Positions 36,180 through 46,049 of a stretch of DNA of 64,000 nucleotides are shown one piece after another. This DNA is from Lachnospiraceae bacterium (lineage in GTDB: Bacteria; Bacillota; Clostridia; Lachnospirales; Lachnospiraceae): NCBI GenBank assembly GCA_022792535.1, contig JAAWBG010000066.1:24731-88730 (forward strand). Direction: 5' to 3'. Positions within the stretch are counted from its first letter, which is position 1. Every line of letters starts with the position of its first letter. A program made the translations under genes and the position numbers. The notes beneath the pieces were generated by a model that saw only the letters and a program-made list of their open reading frames with translations, was not told the origin of the DNA and made no database searches.

Positions 36180-36259
36180 TGTCATGTGTCATTTCTGCAT
36201 TGTGACAAATGTCATTTTTTTGTTTTTCTGTGGTGGTCTTTCCTAAAAAAGAGTATAAT
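36180..36259. promoter_or_regulatory. Divergent control region with TGTCAT repeats
   Basis: TGTCAT occurs at 36180-36185, 36187-36192 and 36210-36215, and TGACA at 36203-36207 forms an inverted pair with the last copy. Next on the plus strand is TATAAT (36254-36259) with no good -35, as at activator-dependent promoters. It is a likely binding site for the NarL-type regulator at 37506. Confidence 0.55.
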
Positions 36260-36319
36260 CATGTTCAGAGAACAATGGGAAAGCCGAATCCTGACGGTTC
36301 CCTGAGAGGAGAAGAGATT

Positions 36320-37444
36320 ATGGCAACTTTATTCGACAAATTTACACTGCTGGTTCTTTCCATGCTGTTATTTTATTACACTGCGCCGGAAACCACCCTG
36401 CTTCATGTTCTGATATTTTTAAGCGCCATTATTTTTTCCTGTTTCTGCACCTGCTGCAATCCAGACTGCCTGTTTCTTTCCCAGCTCCCCTTTAAAAACC
36501 GCCTGCTGCTGATCAGTTTGTGGCTGATTTTAACAGGAGCTTGTCTGATACAGCCTGATTTTGCCTTGCTGCTGCCTCTGCTTTTTTATGAAATGACAGT
36601 CTCCCTCAAAAGCTATTGTTACCTGCCAGCCTGCCTGCTTCCCTTTCTTGTACTGAAAAATCACCCCTCTTCTTATCCCTGGATGATAGTTCTGTTGTTT
36701 CTGCTGACTCTGCTTTTGTCTCAAAAGACAAAAAAACTCCTGCTTCTAAAAGAAGATTTTCGAAAAATGCGGGACACTTCCACGGAGTATAATCTGCTTC
36801 TTCAGCAGACCAATCAAGATCTGATTGAAAAGCAGGATCATGAGATCCATATCGCCACCTTGAAAGAGCGAAATCGGATTGCAAGAGAGATCCACGACAA
36901 TGTGGGACATATGCTCTCCCGCTCTATTTTACAGACCGGCGCCTTATCTGCCATTAACCGCCAGGAAAATTTAAAAGAACCTTTGTGCGCACTGACAGAT
37001 ACCTTGTCCTCCGCCATGAATTCTGTCCGAGAAAGCGTTCATAACCTCCACGACGATTCCATTGATTTGAAATCTGCTGTTTCCGAATTGATTTCTGATT
37101 TTTCGGATTACCAGATTTTTCTGGATTACGATTTAGAAAGCTTTACCCCTGCCTCGGTAAAATACTGTTTTCTCTCTATTTTGAAAGAAGCGTTATCTAA
37201 CATTGCCCGGCACAGCAACGCCACCAGAATTTTTATCACCTTGCGGGAGCACCCCAGCTTCCATCAGCTTGTGATTAAAGATAACGGCACAAATGCCAGC
37301 TACCGCAATTCTGGAATCGGGATCTCCAATATGCAGGAACGGGTAAAAAATCTGAAAGGAAATTTTTCTCTTTCCACAGACCAGGGCTTTCAGATTTTTG
37401 TGACGCTGCCCCGGGAAGCAAAGTCAAATACTCCGCAAGAATAA
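36320..37444 (+). CDS. NarL-family sensor histidine kinase
   Basis: 374-aa kinase with about six hydrophobic helices in residues 1-135, a coiled coil (about 140-185), a HisKA_3 dimerisation/phosphoacceptor domain (EIHDNVGHMLSRS, His near 192) and an HATPase_c domain (about 280-370, with EALSNIARHSNAT and the G box NSGIGISNMQERV). The HDxxGH form is that of LiaS/DesK-type kinases. The start is from GAGAGGAGAAGAGATT. It is followed by its response regulator (61-bp gap) and is divergent from the ABC exporter it probably controls. Confidence 0.92.
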   Translation: MATLFDKFTLLVLSMLLFYYTAPETTLLHVLIFLSAIIFSCFCTCCNPDCLFLSQLPFKNRLLLISLWLILTGACLIQPDFALLLPLLFYEMTVSLKSYCYLPACLLPFLVLKNHPSSYPWMIVLLFLLTLLLSQKTKKLLLLKEDFRKMRDTSTEYNLLLQQTNQDLIEKQDHEIHIATLKERNRIAREIHDNVGHMLSRSILQTGALSAINRQENLKEPLCALTDTLSSAMNSVRESVHNLHDDSIDLKSAVSELISDFSDYQIFLDYDLESFTPASVKYCFLSILKEALSNIARHSNATRIFITLREHPSFHQLVIKDNGTNASYRNSGIGISNMQERVKNLKGNFSLSTDQGFQIFVTLPREAKSNTPQE

Positions 37445-37505
37445 AACTTTACTTAACAGGAACTGGCAATTGCCTAGTTAATAAGAATTACAGAAAGGAA
37501 TTTTT

Positions 37506-38132
37506 ATGAATATCGTAATTGTAGATGATGATCCATTTGTATCCATGTCCCTGAAAACCATCTTAGAATCTTCTGGAGAAATCCAGATCTTAGACATTGG
37601 AAAAAATGGAAAAGAAGCTGTCTGTTTATATGAAACACACCGCCCAGAAGTTTTGCTTATGGACATCCGAATGGATGAGATGACCGGCTTAGAAGCCGCT
37701 GAGATAATCCTAAAAAAAGATCCTGATGCAAAAATATTGTTTCTGACTACTTTTCTGGATGACGAATATATTGTCCAGTCTTTATTGCTGGGCGCCAAAG
37801 GCTATATTTTAAAACAGGATTTTGAAAGCCTGCTGCCTTCTTTAAAGGCCGTGGCAAAGGGGCAGAACGTCTTCGGCAGCGAGATTGCCACCCGGCTTCC
37901 TGATTTTCTCACTTCCGCCAATCAGACTTCTTATGATTACCTGGCCAAAGGCATCACGGAAAAAGAACTTGAGATCATCCACCTGATTGCCGAAGGGTGC
38001 AGCAACCGTGAAATTGCCGGACAGCTCTATCTCAGTGAGGGAACGGTCCGCAATTACCTGAGTTCCATCCTGGAAAAATTAGAACTCCGGGACAGAACTC
38101 AGTTAGCAGTCTTTTATTATCAGCACCGTTAG
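37506..38132 (+). CDS. NarL/LuxR-type response regulator
   Basis: 208-aa regulator. The receiver domain (1-120) has acidic residues DDD at 7-9, the phosphoacceptor Asp in VLLMDIRMDEMTG (about 54) and Lys in GAKGYILKQD (about 104). The C-terminal HTH_LuxR (about 140-205) has ITEKELEIIHLIAEGCSNREIAGQLYLSEGTVRNYLSSIL. It is paired with the kinase upstream and is inferred to act at 36180-36259. Confidence 0.95.
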   Translation: MNIVIVDDDPFVSMSLKTILESSGEIQILDIGKNGKEAVCLYETHRPEVLLMDIRMDEMTGLEAAEIILKKDPDAKILFLTTFLDDEYIVQSLLLGAKGYILKQDFESLLPSLKAVAKGQNVFGSEIATRLPDFLTSANQTSYDYLAKGITEKELEIIHLIAEGCSNREIAGQLYLSEGTVRNYLSSILEKLELRDRTQLAVFYYQHR

Positions 38133-38140
38133 ACAGCCTT

Positions 38141-39814
38141 TCAGTCTGAAATTTTCTCAAAATGTTTGATCAGATCTTCCATACAGCCATCTGCAAATGG
38201 ACTTTTCAGGCCAACTTCTTCCAACATAGGAACATAAAACTTTTTGGCGGACAGGCGGCACAATGCCAAGTAACTGTCCCAGGCCCTGGAATGATCCAGA
38301 TCCATCTTTTGTTTGTACTGCAGGGCGCAGACCGTAGCCAGACAATAGTCAATATAATAGAAGGGATCCACAAAAATGTGGCTCTGCTGCTGCCACCAGC
38401 CTCCATTTCCAAAAAAAGCATCTTCCTCAAAATCTATATGGGGGCGGTATTCTTTTTCCAGTTTTTTCCAGATATCTTTGCGCTCCGCCGGGGTCATGTC
38501 TGGATTCTCGTAGACAATATGCTGGAATTCATCTACCATGCACCCGTAGGGCACGAAGCAGATCCCGTCTTCTAAATGCATCTTCCGGTAATCTTCGGCC
38601 CCCTCTCCAAAAAATTCTTTCATCCAGCTTTCCGTAAAATATTCCATGGCCATCGAATGGATCTCTGCCGTCTCCATGGTAATATCAGAATACTCCTGAA
38701 TCTCTTCTTCCCGCATCAGAAATCCCTGAAAAGCATGTCCGCACTCGTGAGTGATCACATCCACATCCTCGCTGGTTCCATTAAAATTAGCAAAAATAAA
38801 TGGAGATTTAAATTCCGGCAGATAATCCATATATCCGCCCTGACGTTTCGTCTTCCTGCCCAGCACGTCCAGAAGTTCATTTTCCATCATAAAATCAAAA
38901 AATTCTGCCGTCTCTCTTGACAATTCCTGGTACATCTCCTGTCCTTTTGCAAGAATCTCTTCCGGCGTCCCTTTCGGCTCTGGATTGCCGCCCGGAAAAT
39001 ACACGCCCTCATCAATGTAAGAAAGATGTTCCATCCCCAGACGCTGTCTCCGCTTCTCATGAATCCGCTGAGCAAAAGGCACCATATCCTGTTTAACCTG
39101 ATCCCGGAATTTTTTTACTTCCTCAGGTCCATAATTGTTGCGGCGCATCCGATAATATCCCAATTCCACATAATTTTCATACCCCAGCATCTTGGCCTGT
39201 TTCGTGCGGTTTTTCACCATAGCGTCATAGATCTCGTCAATCTCTCCTGTCACACTGAGATAATAATCGCTGATGGCCTTCCAAGCGCGTCTGCGGACGC
39301 TGCGGTCACGGTCTGCTCGAAATTTGCGCATTTTAGATAAGTTGCAGATCTCCCCTTCAAAGGGAATCTCTGCTGTGGCAATCAGCTTCACATATCTGCT
39401 GGACAGCGCATTTTCTTCCTGGCGCAGCTCAATCAATTTCTCATCCATTCCCTTGAAATCCAGCTCCATATTTTTAAAAGCCACTTTTCCGATCTTCTCT
39501 TCCATATAAGAACGGTAAGGGGAATCAAATAAGACCTTATGATACTCATTTTTCAACTGATCCAAAATCGGCTGGATCTCATCATAGAATTCCTGCTCTT
39601 TCTCATAAAATTCATCGGTAGTATCAATATCATAGCGAATTGTGGCCAAAATCCGGCAGGTATTGATATGGTCCTGCAGTTTATAATACTCTTTGTGGAT
39701 GGCAAACTGTTCCTCCCCGCTGACCGCTTTTTTCTGGCGCTCAATCAGAGACCGCATCTGCGCTTCTGTCTCTTCCCGGTTCAGTCTCTTGTAAGGCATT
39801 TCTGAAAATTTCAT
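38141..39814 (-). CDS. M3-family oligoendopeptidase (PepF-like)
   Basis: 557-aa zinc metallopeptidase of the thimet oligopeptidase/PepF family, acting on short peptides in the cytoplasm. The zinc site HECGHAF (about residues 355-361) and a downstream Glu in ITMETAEIHSMAMEYF (about 381-396) are present, with the family's C-terminal YYIDYCLATVCALQY block. Length is typical for M3. The start has GGAGGAATAAA and a promoter at 39877-39905. It is convergent with the response-regulator gene, 8 bp apart. Confidence 0.93.
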   Translation of the reverse strand: MKFSEMPYKRLNREETEAQMRSLIERQKKAVSGEEQFAIHKEYYKLQDHINTCRILATIRYDIDTTDEFYEKEQEFYDEIQPILDQLKNEYHKVLFDSPYRSYMEEKIGKVAFKNMELDFKGMDEKLIELRQEENALSSRYVKLIATAEIPFEGEICNLSKMRKFRADRDRSVRRRAWKAISDYYLSVTGEIDEIYDAMVKNRTKQAKMLGYENYVELGYYRMRRNNYGPEEVKKFRDQVKQDMVPFAQRIHEKRRQRLGMEHLSYIDEGVYFPGGNPEPKGTPEEILAKGQEMYQELSRETAEFFDFMMENELLDVLGRKTKRQGGYMDYLPEFKSPFIFANFNGTSEDVDVITHECGHAFQGFLMREEEIQEYSDITMETAEIHSMAMEYFTESWMKEFFGEGAEDYRKMHLEDGICFVPYGCMVDEFQHIVYENPDMTPAERKDIWKKLEKEYRPHIDFEEDAFFGNGGWWQQQSHIFVDPFYYIDYCLATVCALQYKQKMDLDHSRAWDSYLALCRLSAKKFYVPMLEEVGLKSPFADGCMEDLIKHFEKISD

Positions 39815-39876
39815 TTTATTCCTCCGTTCTGATGCATAAATAGCATCCTATTGTGCAGAGCACATGGTATAATCAT

Positions 39877-39905
39877 ACTATACACAAAATCCCTGCAGCA
39901 GACAA
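39877..39905 (-). promoter_or_regulatory. Promoter of the M3 peptidase gene
   Basis: Minus-strand TTGTCT (39900-39905) and TATAGT (39877-39882), 17-bp spacing, about 62 bp before the start codon. Confidence 0.6.
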
Positions 39906-39961
39906 CGACTTTTTCCTTTGATTGAAACTAAAATAAAAAATATAGGGATTTCTCCCTGACA

Positions 39962-40015
39962 GATAATATTGTGTTGGTTTTTCGCTTGTTCGCTACTTTC
40001 CAACACAATATCACC
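39962..40015 (-). terminator. Hairpin at the end of the type I RM operon
   Basis: ATATTGTGTTGG/CCAACACAATAT, a 12-bp perfect stem (arms at 39966-39977 and 40000-40011) with a 22-base loop, 40 bp after the hsdR stop. There is no T run, so termination is possible but not typical. Confidence 0.45.
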
Positions 40016-40052
40016 TTAACATTTATTATTTGTCAACAGATATTTTAAATCT

Positions 40053-41375
40053 TTATTCAATTATGGGCAATTCTTTTTCTTCTGCAGCCCCATTTTCAGA
40101 CATATATGTTGATGCAAACATAAAATCTAATAACCATTTTTTAAACGACTGATTATTTTTATTTCTCAAATCATCATAAAAAGCTGAATATAATTCCATT
40201 CCTGATGCCATTGTTTTGATAATTGCATCTGCTGTTGCCCTCTCACATTCATCCTTTGCATTTTGCACATCCGTTAATCCGCCCATAGCATTTTTATATG
40301 ATTCATCTTGTAAAACGATATCCCTAACCTCTATTATTTGTTGACTCGTCTTATTTTCATCAGACCAATATCCGCCCCATTCTTCATTAAGAAAAGATAT
40401 AATATTCGATAAAGTATCAAATTCTGGTACTGGAATAGCAATATCTGTTTTAACTGGAATTGCATCTATCTCCGCGTTCTCATCCTCAAGCTGTAAGGAC
40501 ATTGTCTCCTTTGCCACCAACCGATAGTTCTCAAGGTCAACATCTTCTATTATCTCCTCTATATTATCTTCATCTTTTGGCCGTGGCAGCTTACTTACAA
40601 GAAGATTTAAAAAAATTGAAAGTTTCTCCCAATCCGTGCTTCCATAGGGAAGAATTGCAGACAAAAAATTATATGTACGCACAAAGGTCTTAGCAGAACT
40701 TTTAAACTCAATCTGATCTTCTACATCTATATTCTCATACCTTTCAACACATCTGTCCAATATTGGATCCAACTTATCCCGTTGTGCATTATTCAAATAC
40801 AAATCTACAAATTTGTCTATATCCTCTTTCAAATATACTTCCATCGGTTCCATTGCATCAATTAAATCATTTAATTTATTTGCATCTGTTTCTCCTGACA
40901 ATATGGTTGTCTTGTAATATCGTGAAAACGCTCTCTTTATACTCTCTGTGTCATTTACAAAATCCAGCACAAATGTATCCGTCTTTTTTGCACAACATCG
41001 GTTTAAACGAGAAAGTGTTTGAACCGCTTTAATGTCATCCAAGCCTTTATCCACATACATGGTATGTAGTAAGGGTTCATCATAACCAGTCTGAAATTTA
41101 TTTGCGACAATCAGTATTCTATAAGGATCATGCTTGAATTTTTTCTCAATTTGCGAACTTGGAAATCCGTTTAATTTTGCCTCATTATAAATTATACCAT
41201 TATATTCTGCATCGCCTGAAAAGGCAACGATAGCTTTATACTGACTCTTTCGCTCCGCTAACAAATTTTTAATTGCAAAGTAATATTCCATGGCACGCTG
41301 AATACCATTCGTAACGACCATGGCTCTGCCTTGTCCACCAATTTTTCTACAGACATCATTGTGAAAATGCTCCAC
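40053..41375 (-). pseudogene. hsdR: Type I restriction enzyme R subunit, C-terminal half only
   Basis: 440-aa open frame matching the second RecA-like motor domain and C-terminal part of HsdR: KIGGQGRAMVVTNGIQRAMEYY near residue 11, ILIVANKFQTGYDEPLLHTMYVDK near 90-113, and AVQTLSRLNRCCAKK (motif VI, about 119-133). The N-terminal PD-(D/E)XK nuclease and first RecA domain with Walker A, normally 450-600 aa, are missing. The HsdR-like reading frame continues a few codons upstream of the GTG (EKSGVIVEHFH) and then meets hsdS sequence in another frame, which looks like a deletion scar. Restriction activity is not expected; a remnant protein could still be made by coupling to hsdS. Confidence 0.85.
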
Positions 41376-42609
41376 TATAACACCTGACTTTTCTGTAACT
41401 GCAATTTTTTGTGTTTATTAGAAATGCTAACTCTTTTTCTAAAGAAGCAATAAAATTCTCTATCTGTCTGCACTGATCATTTAGTATTTCAGCTATTTTG
41501 TCCTGCTCATCTCTTGGAGGCACTAATACATTTATATCCCCAACCTTGGCCCAACTTCTGAAATCACTTGTATTCTCCCGTACACCATTAGATATTTTCT
41601 TATATACTTTTAAAAATGCTAAAGCCCGAAGATAATATGCGACATACTCCTTATTCTCACTACCATCACAAACATGGACAACTGGAGTACATTTTCCATC
41701 ATATCCTGATATGGCAATAGCACCATGCCAAGTGTCCATTCCATGAATTAGTAAATCTCCCTTTCGTACACCTTGATATATGTCCTCTGAATCTGCAACA
41801 AGACCTAATTTAGAATCTCCTCTAAAAAACACTTTGCCACTATTTGAACAAATCAGTAACTTGTCTTGTTTCCTCACGGAACGATTCAATTTTTTAAGTA
41901 TATTTTTTGCTCTTGTTTCTTTCCACCCTACCGGGAATTTATTAATCCATGGATATTCACTAGTCTGCATATCCCTATTGTCATAGATTCCTACTAAAGC
42001 ATATTTACAAATTATTGCTTTTTTTAATTCATCAAGTAACCTTATCTGTTGCTTTTTCTGATTAACAAAATGATTCATCGCAAAAACTTTCCGGTTTAAG
42101 TAATGAACAATTTGCTCTTGTTCTAATCTTGGCGGAACAGGTATTTTTGTCGCCATAAATGTTGACGCCTGAATTACCTTTCTCAATCCTGTATATAATG
42201 GCTTAAATGCTTTAATATTATCAAACGCAATATAATAATATTGAATAAATTCGGAATTTATATTCCTAACATTAAATACATTATACGCACCAGTTATCAT
42301 ACCTTTATAACTAGATAGTCCAACTGTTCTTGGGGTCTCATCTACATCAAATAAGCAAAAAACAATATCTCCTTCTTCTACAATCTTATAACCTTCAAAG
42401 TCTTTTGGAAATTTTCCCTTTCCTGTACTTATATCTCTAATAATAATACCCTTTTTGGTTAATGATAATAGTTTATATTCTCTTGAATTTCCAACCACAT
42501 TCTTTTTCTCTACAAATATATTTTTATTCCGTAAAAACCCCCAATGTGCTGGCACCTGTTCTAACCATGGTAATCCCATCTCCTGATATTTCTCATACGC
42601 TTTTAACAC
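41356..42609 (-). CDS. hsdS: Type I restriction-modification specificity subunit (C-terminal end altered)
   Basis: 417-aa DNA-recognition subunit with two target-recognition domains: one at about 15-165, ending VPPRLEQEQIVHYL, followed by a conserved helix (QKKQQIRLLDELKKAIICKYAL), and one at about 205-365, ending VPPRDEQDKIAEIL. The second conserved helix stops after SLEKELAFLINTK and runs into an unusual tail, NCSYRKVRCYSGAFSQ, that overlaps the truncated hsdR in a different frame. The start at GTG 42609 is chosen from GAGGTG 6 bp upstream; another GTG lies three codons earlier. Whether the altered tail supports complex assembly is unclear. Confidence 0.88.
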   Translation of the reverse strand: MLKAYEKYQEMGLPWLEQVPAHWGFLRNKNIFVEKKNVVGNSREYKLLSLTKKGIIIRDISTGKGKFPKDFEGYKIVEEGDIVFCLFDVDETPRTVGLSSYKGMITGAYNVFNVRNINSEFIQYYYIAFDNIKAFKPLYTGLRKVIQASTFMATKIPVPPRLEQEQIVHYLNRKVFAMNHFVNQKKQQIRLLDELKKAIICKYALVGIYDNRDMQTSEYPWINKFPVGWKETRAKNILKKLNRSVRKQDKLLICSNSGKVFFRGDSKLGLVADSEDIYQGVRKGDLLIHGMDTWHGAIAISGYDGKCTPVVHVCDGSENKEYVAYYLRALAFLKVYKKISNGVRENTSDFRSWAKVGDINVLVPPRDEQDKIAEILNDQCRQIENFIASLEKELAFLINTKNCSYRKVRCYSGAFSQ

Positions 42610-42651
42610 ACGTATCACCTCATCTCATTTTGTACAACTCCTATTACACAT

Positions 42652-43743
42652 TTATTCCTGTTCTTCTTTTTCCTGCTGTTGCAACTGAAACAACATTTTT
42701 TGTGCTTCAATCTCTGCCTTTAATTCTTCTTCTGTAGGAAGATATAGCTTATATTTTGACGCAAAAAGTTGTTCATTTCCATGAATAACAGAATATCTTG
42801 CTATATCTTCATCTGTATCTGAGCACAATACAATTCCTATCGTTGGATTATCTCCTTCACTACGCTTCAAATCATCATACATACGAATATACATATCCAT
42901 CTGCCCCACATCTTGATGCGTAATTTTCTCTGTTTTTAGATCAATTAACACAAAGCATTTTAAAATATAGTTATAGAATACCAAATCTATATAATAATCT
43001 TCTTTTTCAGTCCTGATATGCTGTTGTCTTGCAACAAAAGCATATCCCTTTCCAAGTTCCATTAAGAACTTTTGCAAATTAGATAATATACTTGATTCCA
43101 AATCACTTTCTGTAAAGCCATTGCTTTGTGCCATTCCTAAGAATTCTGCTATGACCGGATTTTTTATAAATTCATACTTATCATTTTGATAATTACCAGT
43201 TATCGTTTTCATTTCTGCTTCCACTATATCAGGCTTTTGCGTCTGAAGCATCCTATAATAATATTGAGAAGATATGTTTCTCTGTAATGTCCGCACACTC
43301 CAAGTCTGTTGATATGCTTCTTTTTCATACCATTTTCTGGCTTTCATATCTTCCACCTGCAACAGAACTCTATAGTGTGTCCATGACAAAATCTGTCCAG
43401 AAGATTTTGGACTCAGTGAGTCCAAAATGTCAGGAAAAACTTTATAAAACCGCTTAAATTTGTATAAGCTGCTAACATCAAAACCTTTTCCGTATTCTTC
43501 TGTTAGAGACCTTGACAATGCTTTCATTATCTCTTTTCCGTAGTTGTCTGTTCGAGTGGTTCCTTTCAGTTCCTCTTCAACAATACGGTATCCTATCAAC
43601 CAATTTCTTTTAACTAATGTAGTATTCACTGCCTGATACGCCTGATGCTGTGCCGCTTCTATGATATTTTTCATATCTGATAAAATATTGTCTGTGTTTG
43701 AATAATTCATAGATGTTATTATTTCCATTCTAGTATCACTCAT
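42652..43743 (-). CDS. PDDEXK nuclease, DUF1016/YhcG family
   Basis: 363-aa protein. The N-terminal DUF1016 domain (about residues 18-160, with LVKRNWLIGYRIVEEELKG and GFDVSSLYKFKRFY) is followed by a PD-(D/E)XK nuclease domain (about 190-345) with the catalytic set YYIDLVFYNYILKCFVLIDLK (about 247-267). Its ATG overlaps the hsdM stop as ATGA, so it is translationally coupled and belongs to the RM operon. DUF1016 nucleases are often found inside type I RM loci; their job there is not settled. Confidence 0.92.
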   Translation of the reverse strand: MSDTRMEIITSMNYSNTDNILSDMKNIIEAAQHQAYQAVNTTLVKRNWLIGYRIVEEELKGTTRTDNYGKEIMKALSRSLTEEYGKGFDVSSLYKFKRFYKVFPDILDSLSPKSSGQILSWTHYRVLLQVEDMKARKWYEKEAYQQTWSVRTLQRNISSQYYYRMLQTQKPDIVEAEMKTITGNYQNDKYEFIKNPVIAEFLGMAQSNGFTESDLESSILSNLQKFLMELGKGYAFVARQQHIRTEKEDYYIDLVFYNYILKCFVLIDLKTEKITHQDVGQMDMYIRMYDDLKRSEGDNPTIGIVLCSDTDEDIARYSVIHGNEQLFASKYKLYLPTEEELKAEIEAQKMLFQLQQQEKEEQE

Positions 43744-45806
43744 ACTGTTTCTCCTATAATGGATGCCAAAAGACCATCTGTACTTTTCTCAATCTCCTTT
43801 ATATCATTAATAATATCTTCTACATCTCGCATCTTCACTGGTTTATAAAAATACTTCGTAAAACTTAATTCATATCCTTTTACCACAGACTGATAATCAA
43901 TCCATGCATCAGGAACATATGGTTTGATTTCGTTTTCATAAAATGCATTAATTCCACCCTCATATAAGAATGGTATCTGCTCTGTATCTTTTAAATTTTT
44001 ATCAGATTCCAAATTCCCGTTTTTATCAATCACTGGTTTCGCTTTCTCATCTGCTTCAGAAAAATATCCCCGAATATATTTCCATCTTTTTGCATTCAAT
44101 TTTACTCCTGCATTTCCTGAATCTTCTGTAAGTATTTCCATAAACTCATTATAATCATAAAAAGTCCTGGAAGCTGTTTCATCTATATATGCAGCTAATA
44201 CCCCATACAACTCGTCATCCTTTGTCTGCTCCTTAAACATAAGAAGCCTCTCTTCTGTAATATCTACGCGAAGACGCAGCGGTCGCAATACATCCACAGA
44301 GTAATAGCCAAATTCGTCATTGTCAAAAACTCTACTATATTCCTTATCTGCTTCAGTATAATCCATCAGAAAACCAAGGATCTTCTGGCATATTTCCGCC
44401 GTTAATTCACAATTCTTATCACCCAGGTTTTTACGAAGCGGTGACTTTAAAGAGGTGGCATCAATTAGTTGCACCTTTCCTTTTCTGCTATCTGCTTTCT
44501 TATTTGTAACAATCCAAAGATATGTACCAATTCCCGTGTTGTAAAACATATTTTCCGGCAATGCTACGATTGCTTCCAACAAATCCTTCTCAATAATATA
44601 TCTGCGCAAATTACTGGGACCACTCCCCGCTTTACCAGTAAAGAGAGAAGAACCATTATGCACTTCCACAATCCGGCTGCCTAACTCAGTAGATGACTTC
44701 ATCTTGCTAATATTATTTGCCAAAAATAGCATCTGAGGATCACCAATGTCAGGCAGTAACGAGTATTCTGCATTATCATCATAATTTATGATAAACCTTG
44801 GATCTGAAATTTCCTCTTTTTTTATATCACCCCATGCTTTCAGGTCTGTTTTCCATGAAGTACCAAATGGTGGATTTGATAACATGAAATCAAATTCCTC
44901 ACCTGAAAATTGATCTTCTGAAATGGTAGAACCAAATCTGATATGATCAGCTTGTTTCCCCTCTCCTTTCACTAACATATCCGCTCTTGCAATTGCATAT
45001 GTTTCATCAGCATTCTCCTGTCCAAAAAGATTAATTGAAACTTTCTTTCCATTCTCTTTGGCTAATTCCATGATATGCTGCTCTCCAACAGTTAACATAC
45101 CACCCGTCCCACAGGCTCCATCATATATTCTGTAAGTTGTACTTTGAATGCCATCTTTTACAGGAACAAATGCCAAATCAGCCATTAATTCAACAATATC
45201 CCTTGGTGTAAAGTGTCTTCCAGCATCTGTTATATTCGTCTCCTCATTGAACATACGAATAACTTCTTCAAATAAAGTTCCCATAGTATGATTATCCAAA
45301 GCCTCAATTTTTACACTTCCATCTTCATTCAGTACTGGTTTATTACTCAAATTGTATCTTGGATCAACAAACTTTTCTATAAGCAGTCCCAATCGATCCT
45401 GCTCTGATAATCTATCTATTTCATTACGAATATGAAATTTATTTATAATCTCCTGCACATTTTGCGAAAAACCATTCAAGTAATCAATAAAGTCCTTTTT
45501 TAGCTGTTGCCTGTTTGTTCTTGACTTAAGATCTTTTAATATAAAATTTGAACGATTTACAAATGCTTGACCTGCAACGGAACATAACGCAGGATCTAAA
45601 TCTATTGCCTGCCCTGATTTTTCAAAATTATCTCTAGCCTCAACAACCTTCATATGCACTGGCTCCAATACAGCATCAAACCGCCTAATAACGAAAAAAG
45701 GTAAGATAATTTTTCTGTAATCCCCAACATCATACACGTCTACAAGACAATCGTTAGCAATTCCCCATATAAAAGCTTTAAGTGAATTATAAGTCGCTGT
45801 ATTCAT
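43740..45806 (-). CDS. hsdM: Type I restriction-modification methyltransferase subunit
   Basis: 688-aa N6-adenine methyltransferase. The N-terminal HsdM helical domain is about 1-150. SAM motif I is IYDGACGTGGML (about residues 225-236) and the catalytic motif IV is NPPFG (about 312-316). The C-terminal part (about 520-688) is longer than in the E. coli family and ends in a helical region. The ATG at 45806 is preferred over an in-frame TTG one codon before. First gene of the operon hsdM, DUF1016, hsdS, hsdR remnant. Confidence 0.95.
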   Translation of the reverse strand: MNTATYNSLKAFIWGIANDCLVDVYDVGDYRKIILPFFVIRRFDAVLEPVHMKVVEARDNFEKSGQAIDLDPALCSVAGQAFVNRSNFILKDLKSRTNRQQLKKDFIDYLNGFSQNVQEIINKFHIRNEIDRLSEQDRLGLLIEKFVDPRYNLSNKPVLNEDGSVKIEALDNHTMGTLFEEVIRMFNEETNITDAGRHFTPRDIVELMADLAFVPVKDGIQSTTYRIYDGACGTGGMLTVGEQHIMELAKENGKKVSINLFGQENADETYAIARADMLVKGEGKQADHIRFGSTISEDQFSGEEFDFMLSNPPFGTSWKTDLKAWGDIKKEEISDPRFIINYDDNAEYSLLPDIGDPQMLFLANNISKMKSSTELGSRIVEVHNGSSLFTGKAGSGPSNLRRYIIEKDLLEAIVALPENMFYNTGIGTYLWIVTNKKADSRKGKVQLIDATSLKSPLRKNLGDKNCELTAEICQKILGFLMDYTEADKEYSRVFDNDEFGYYSVDVLRPLRLRVDITEERLLMFKEQTKDDELYGVLAAYIDETASRTFYDYNEFMEILTEDSGNAGVKLNAKRWKYIRGYFSEADEKAKPVIDKNGNLESDKNLKDTEQIPFLYEGGINAFYENEIKPYVPDAWIDYQSVVKGYELSFTKYFYKPVKMRDVEDIINDIKEIEKSTDGLLASIIGETV

Positions 45807-46049
45807 CAATAGTACCCGCTTTCTAATTTATAATATAGTCTGCCCCATTTCTTTGCTCTCTTGATATAATTTGCAAAGATTGAAGCCTGTATTTCATTGC
45901 ACTGTAATTAGCATCAAATTCCTTTACTGTAGTTGCTACTGCAGAATCATATCACTATTTAAGTGCAAACATGAATTCACTTTCTATGTAAAAGCCAATG
46001 AAAACATTCATGCATTCTTCTAGTTGTAAAAGAGAATGGGCATAGTATC
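45807..46049. other. Gene-free AT-rich spacer before hsdM
   Basis: No supported gene. It presumably contains the hsdM promoter; TATATT at about 45827-45832 on the minus strand is a possible -10, without a convincing -35. Confidence 0.4.
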
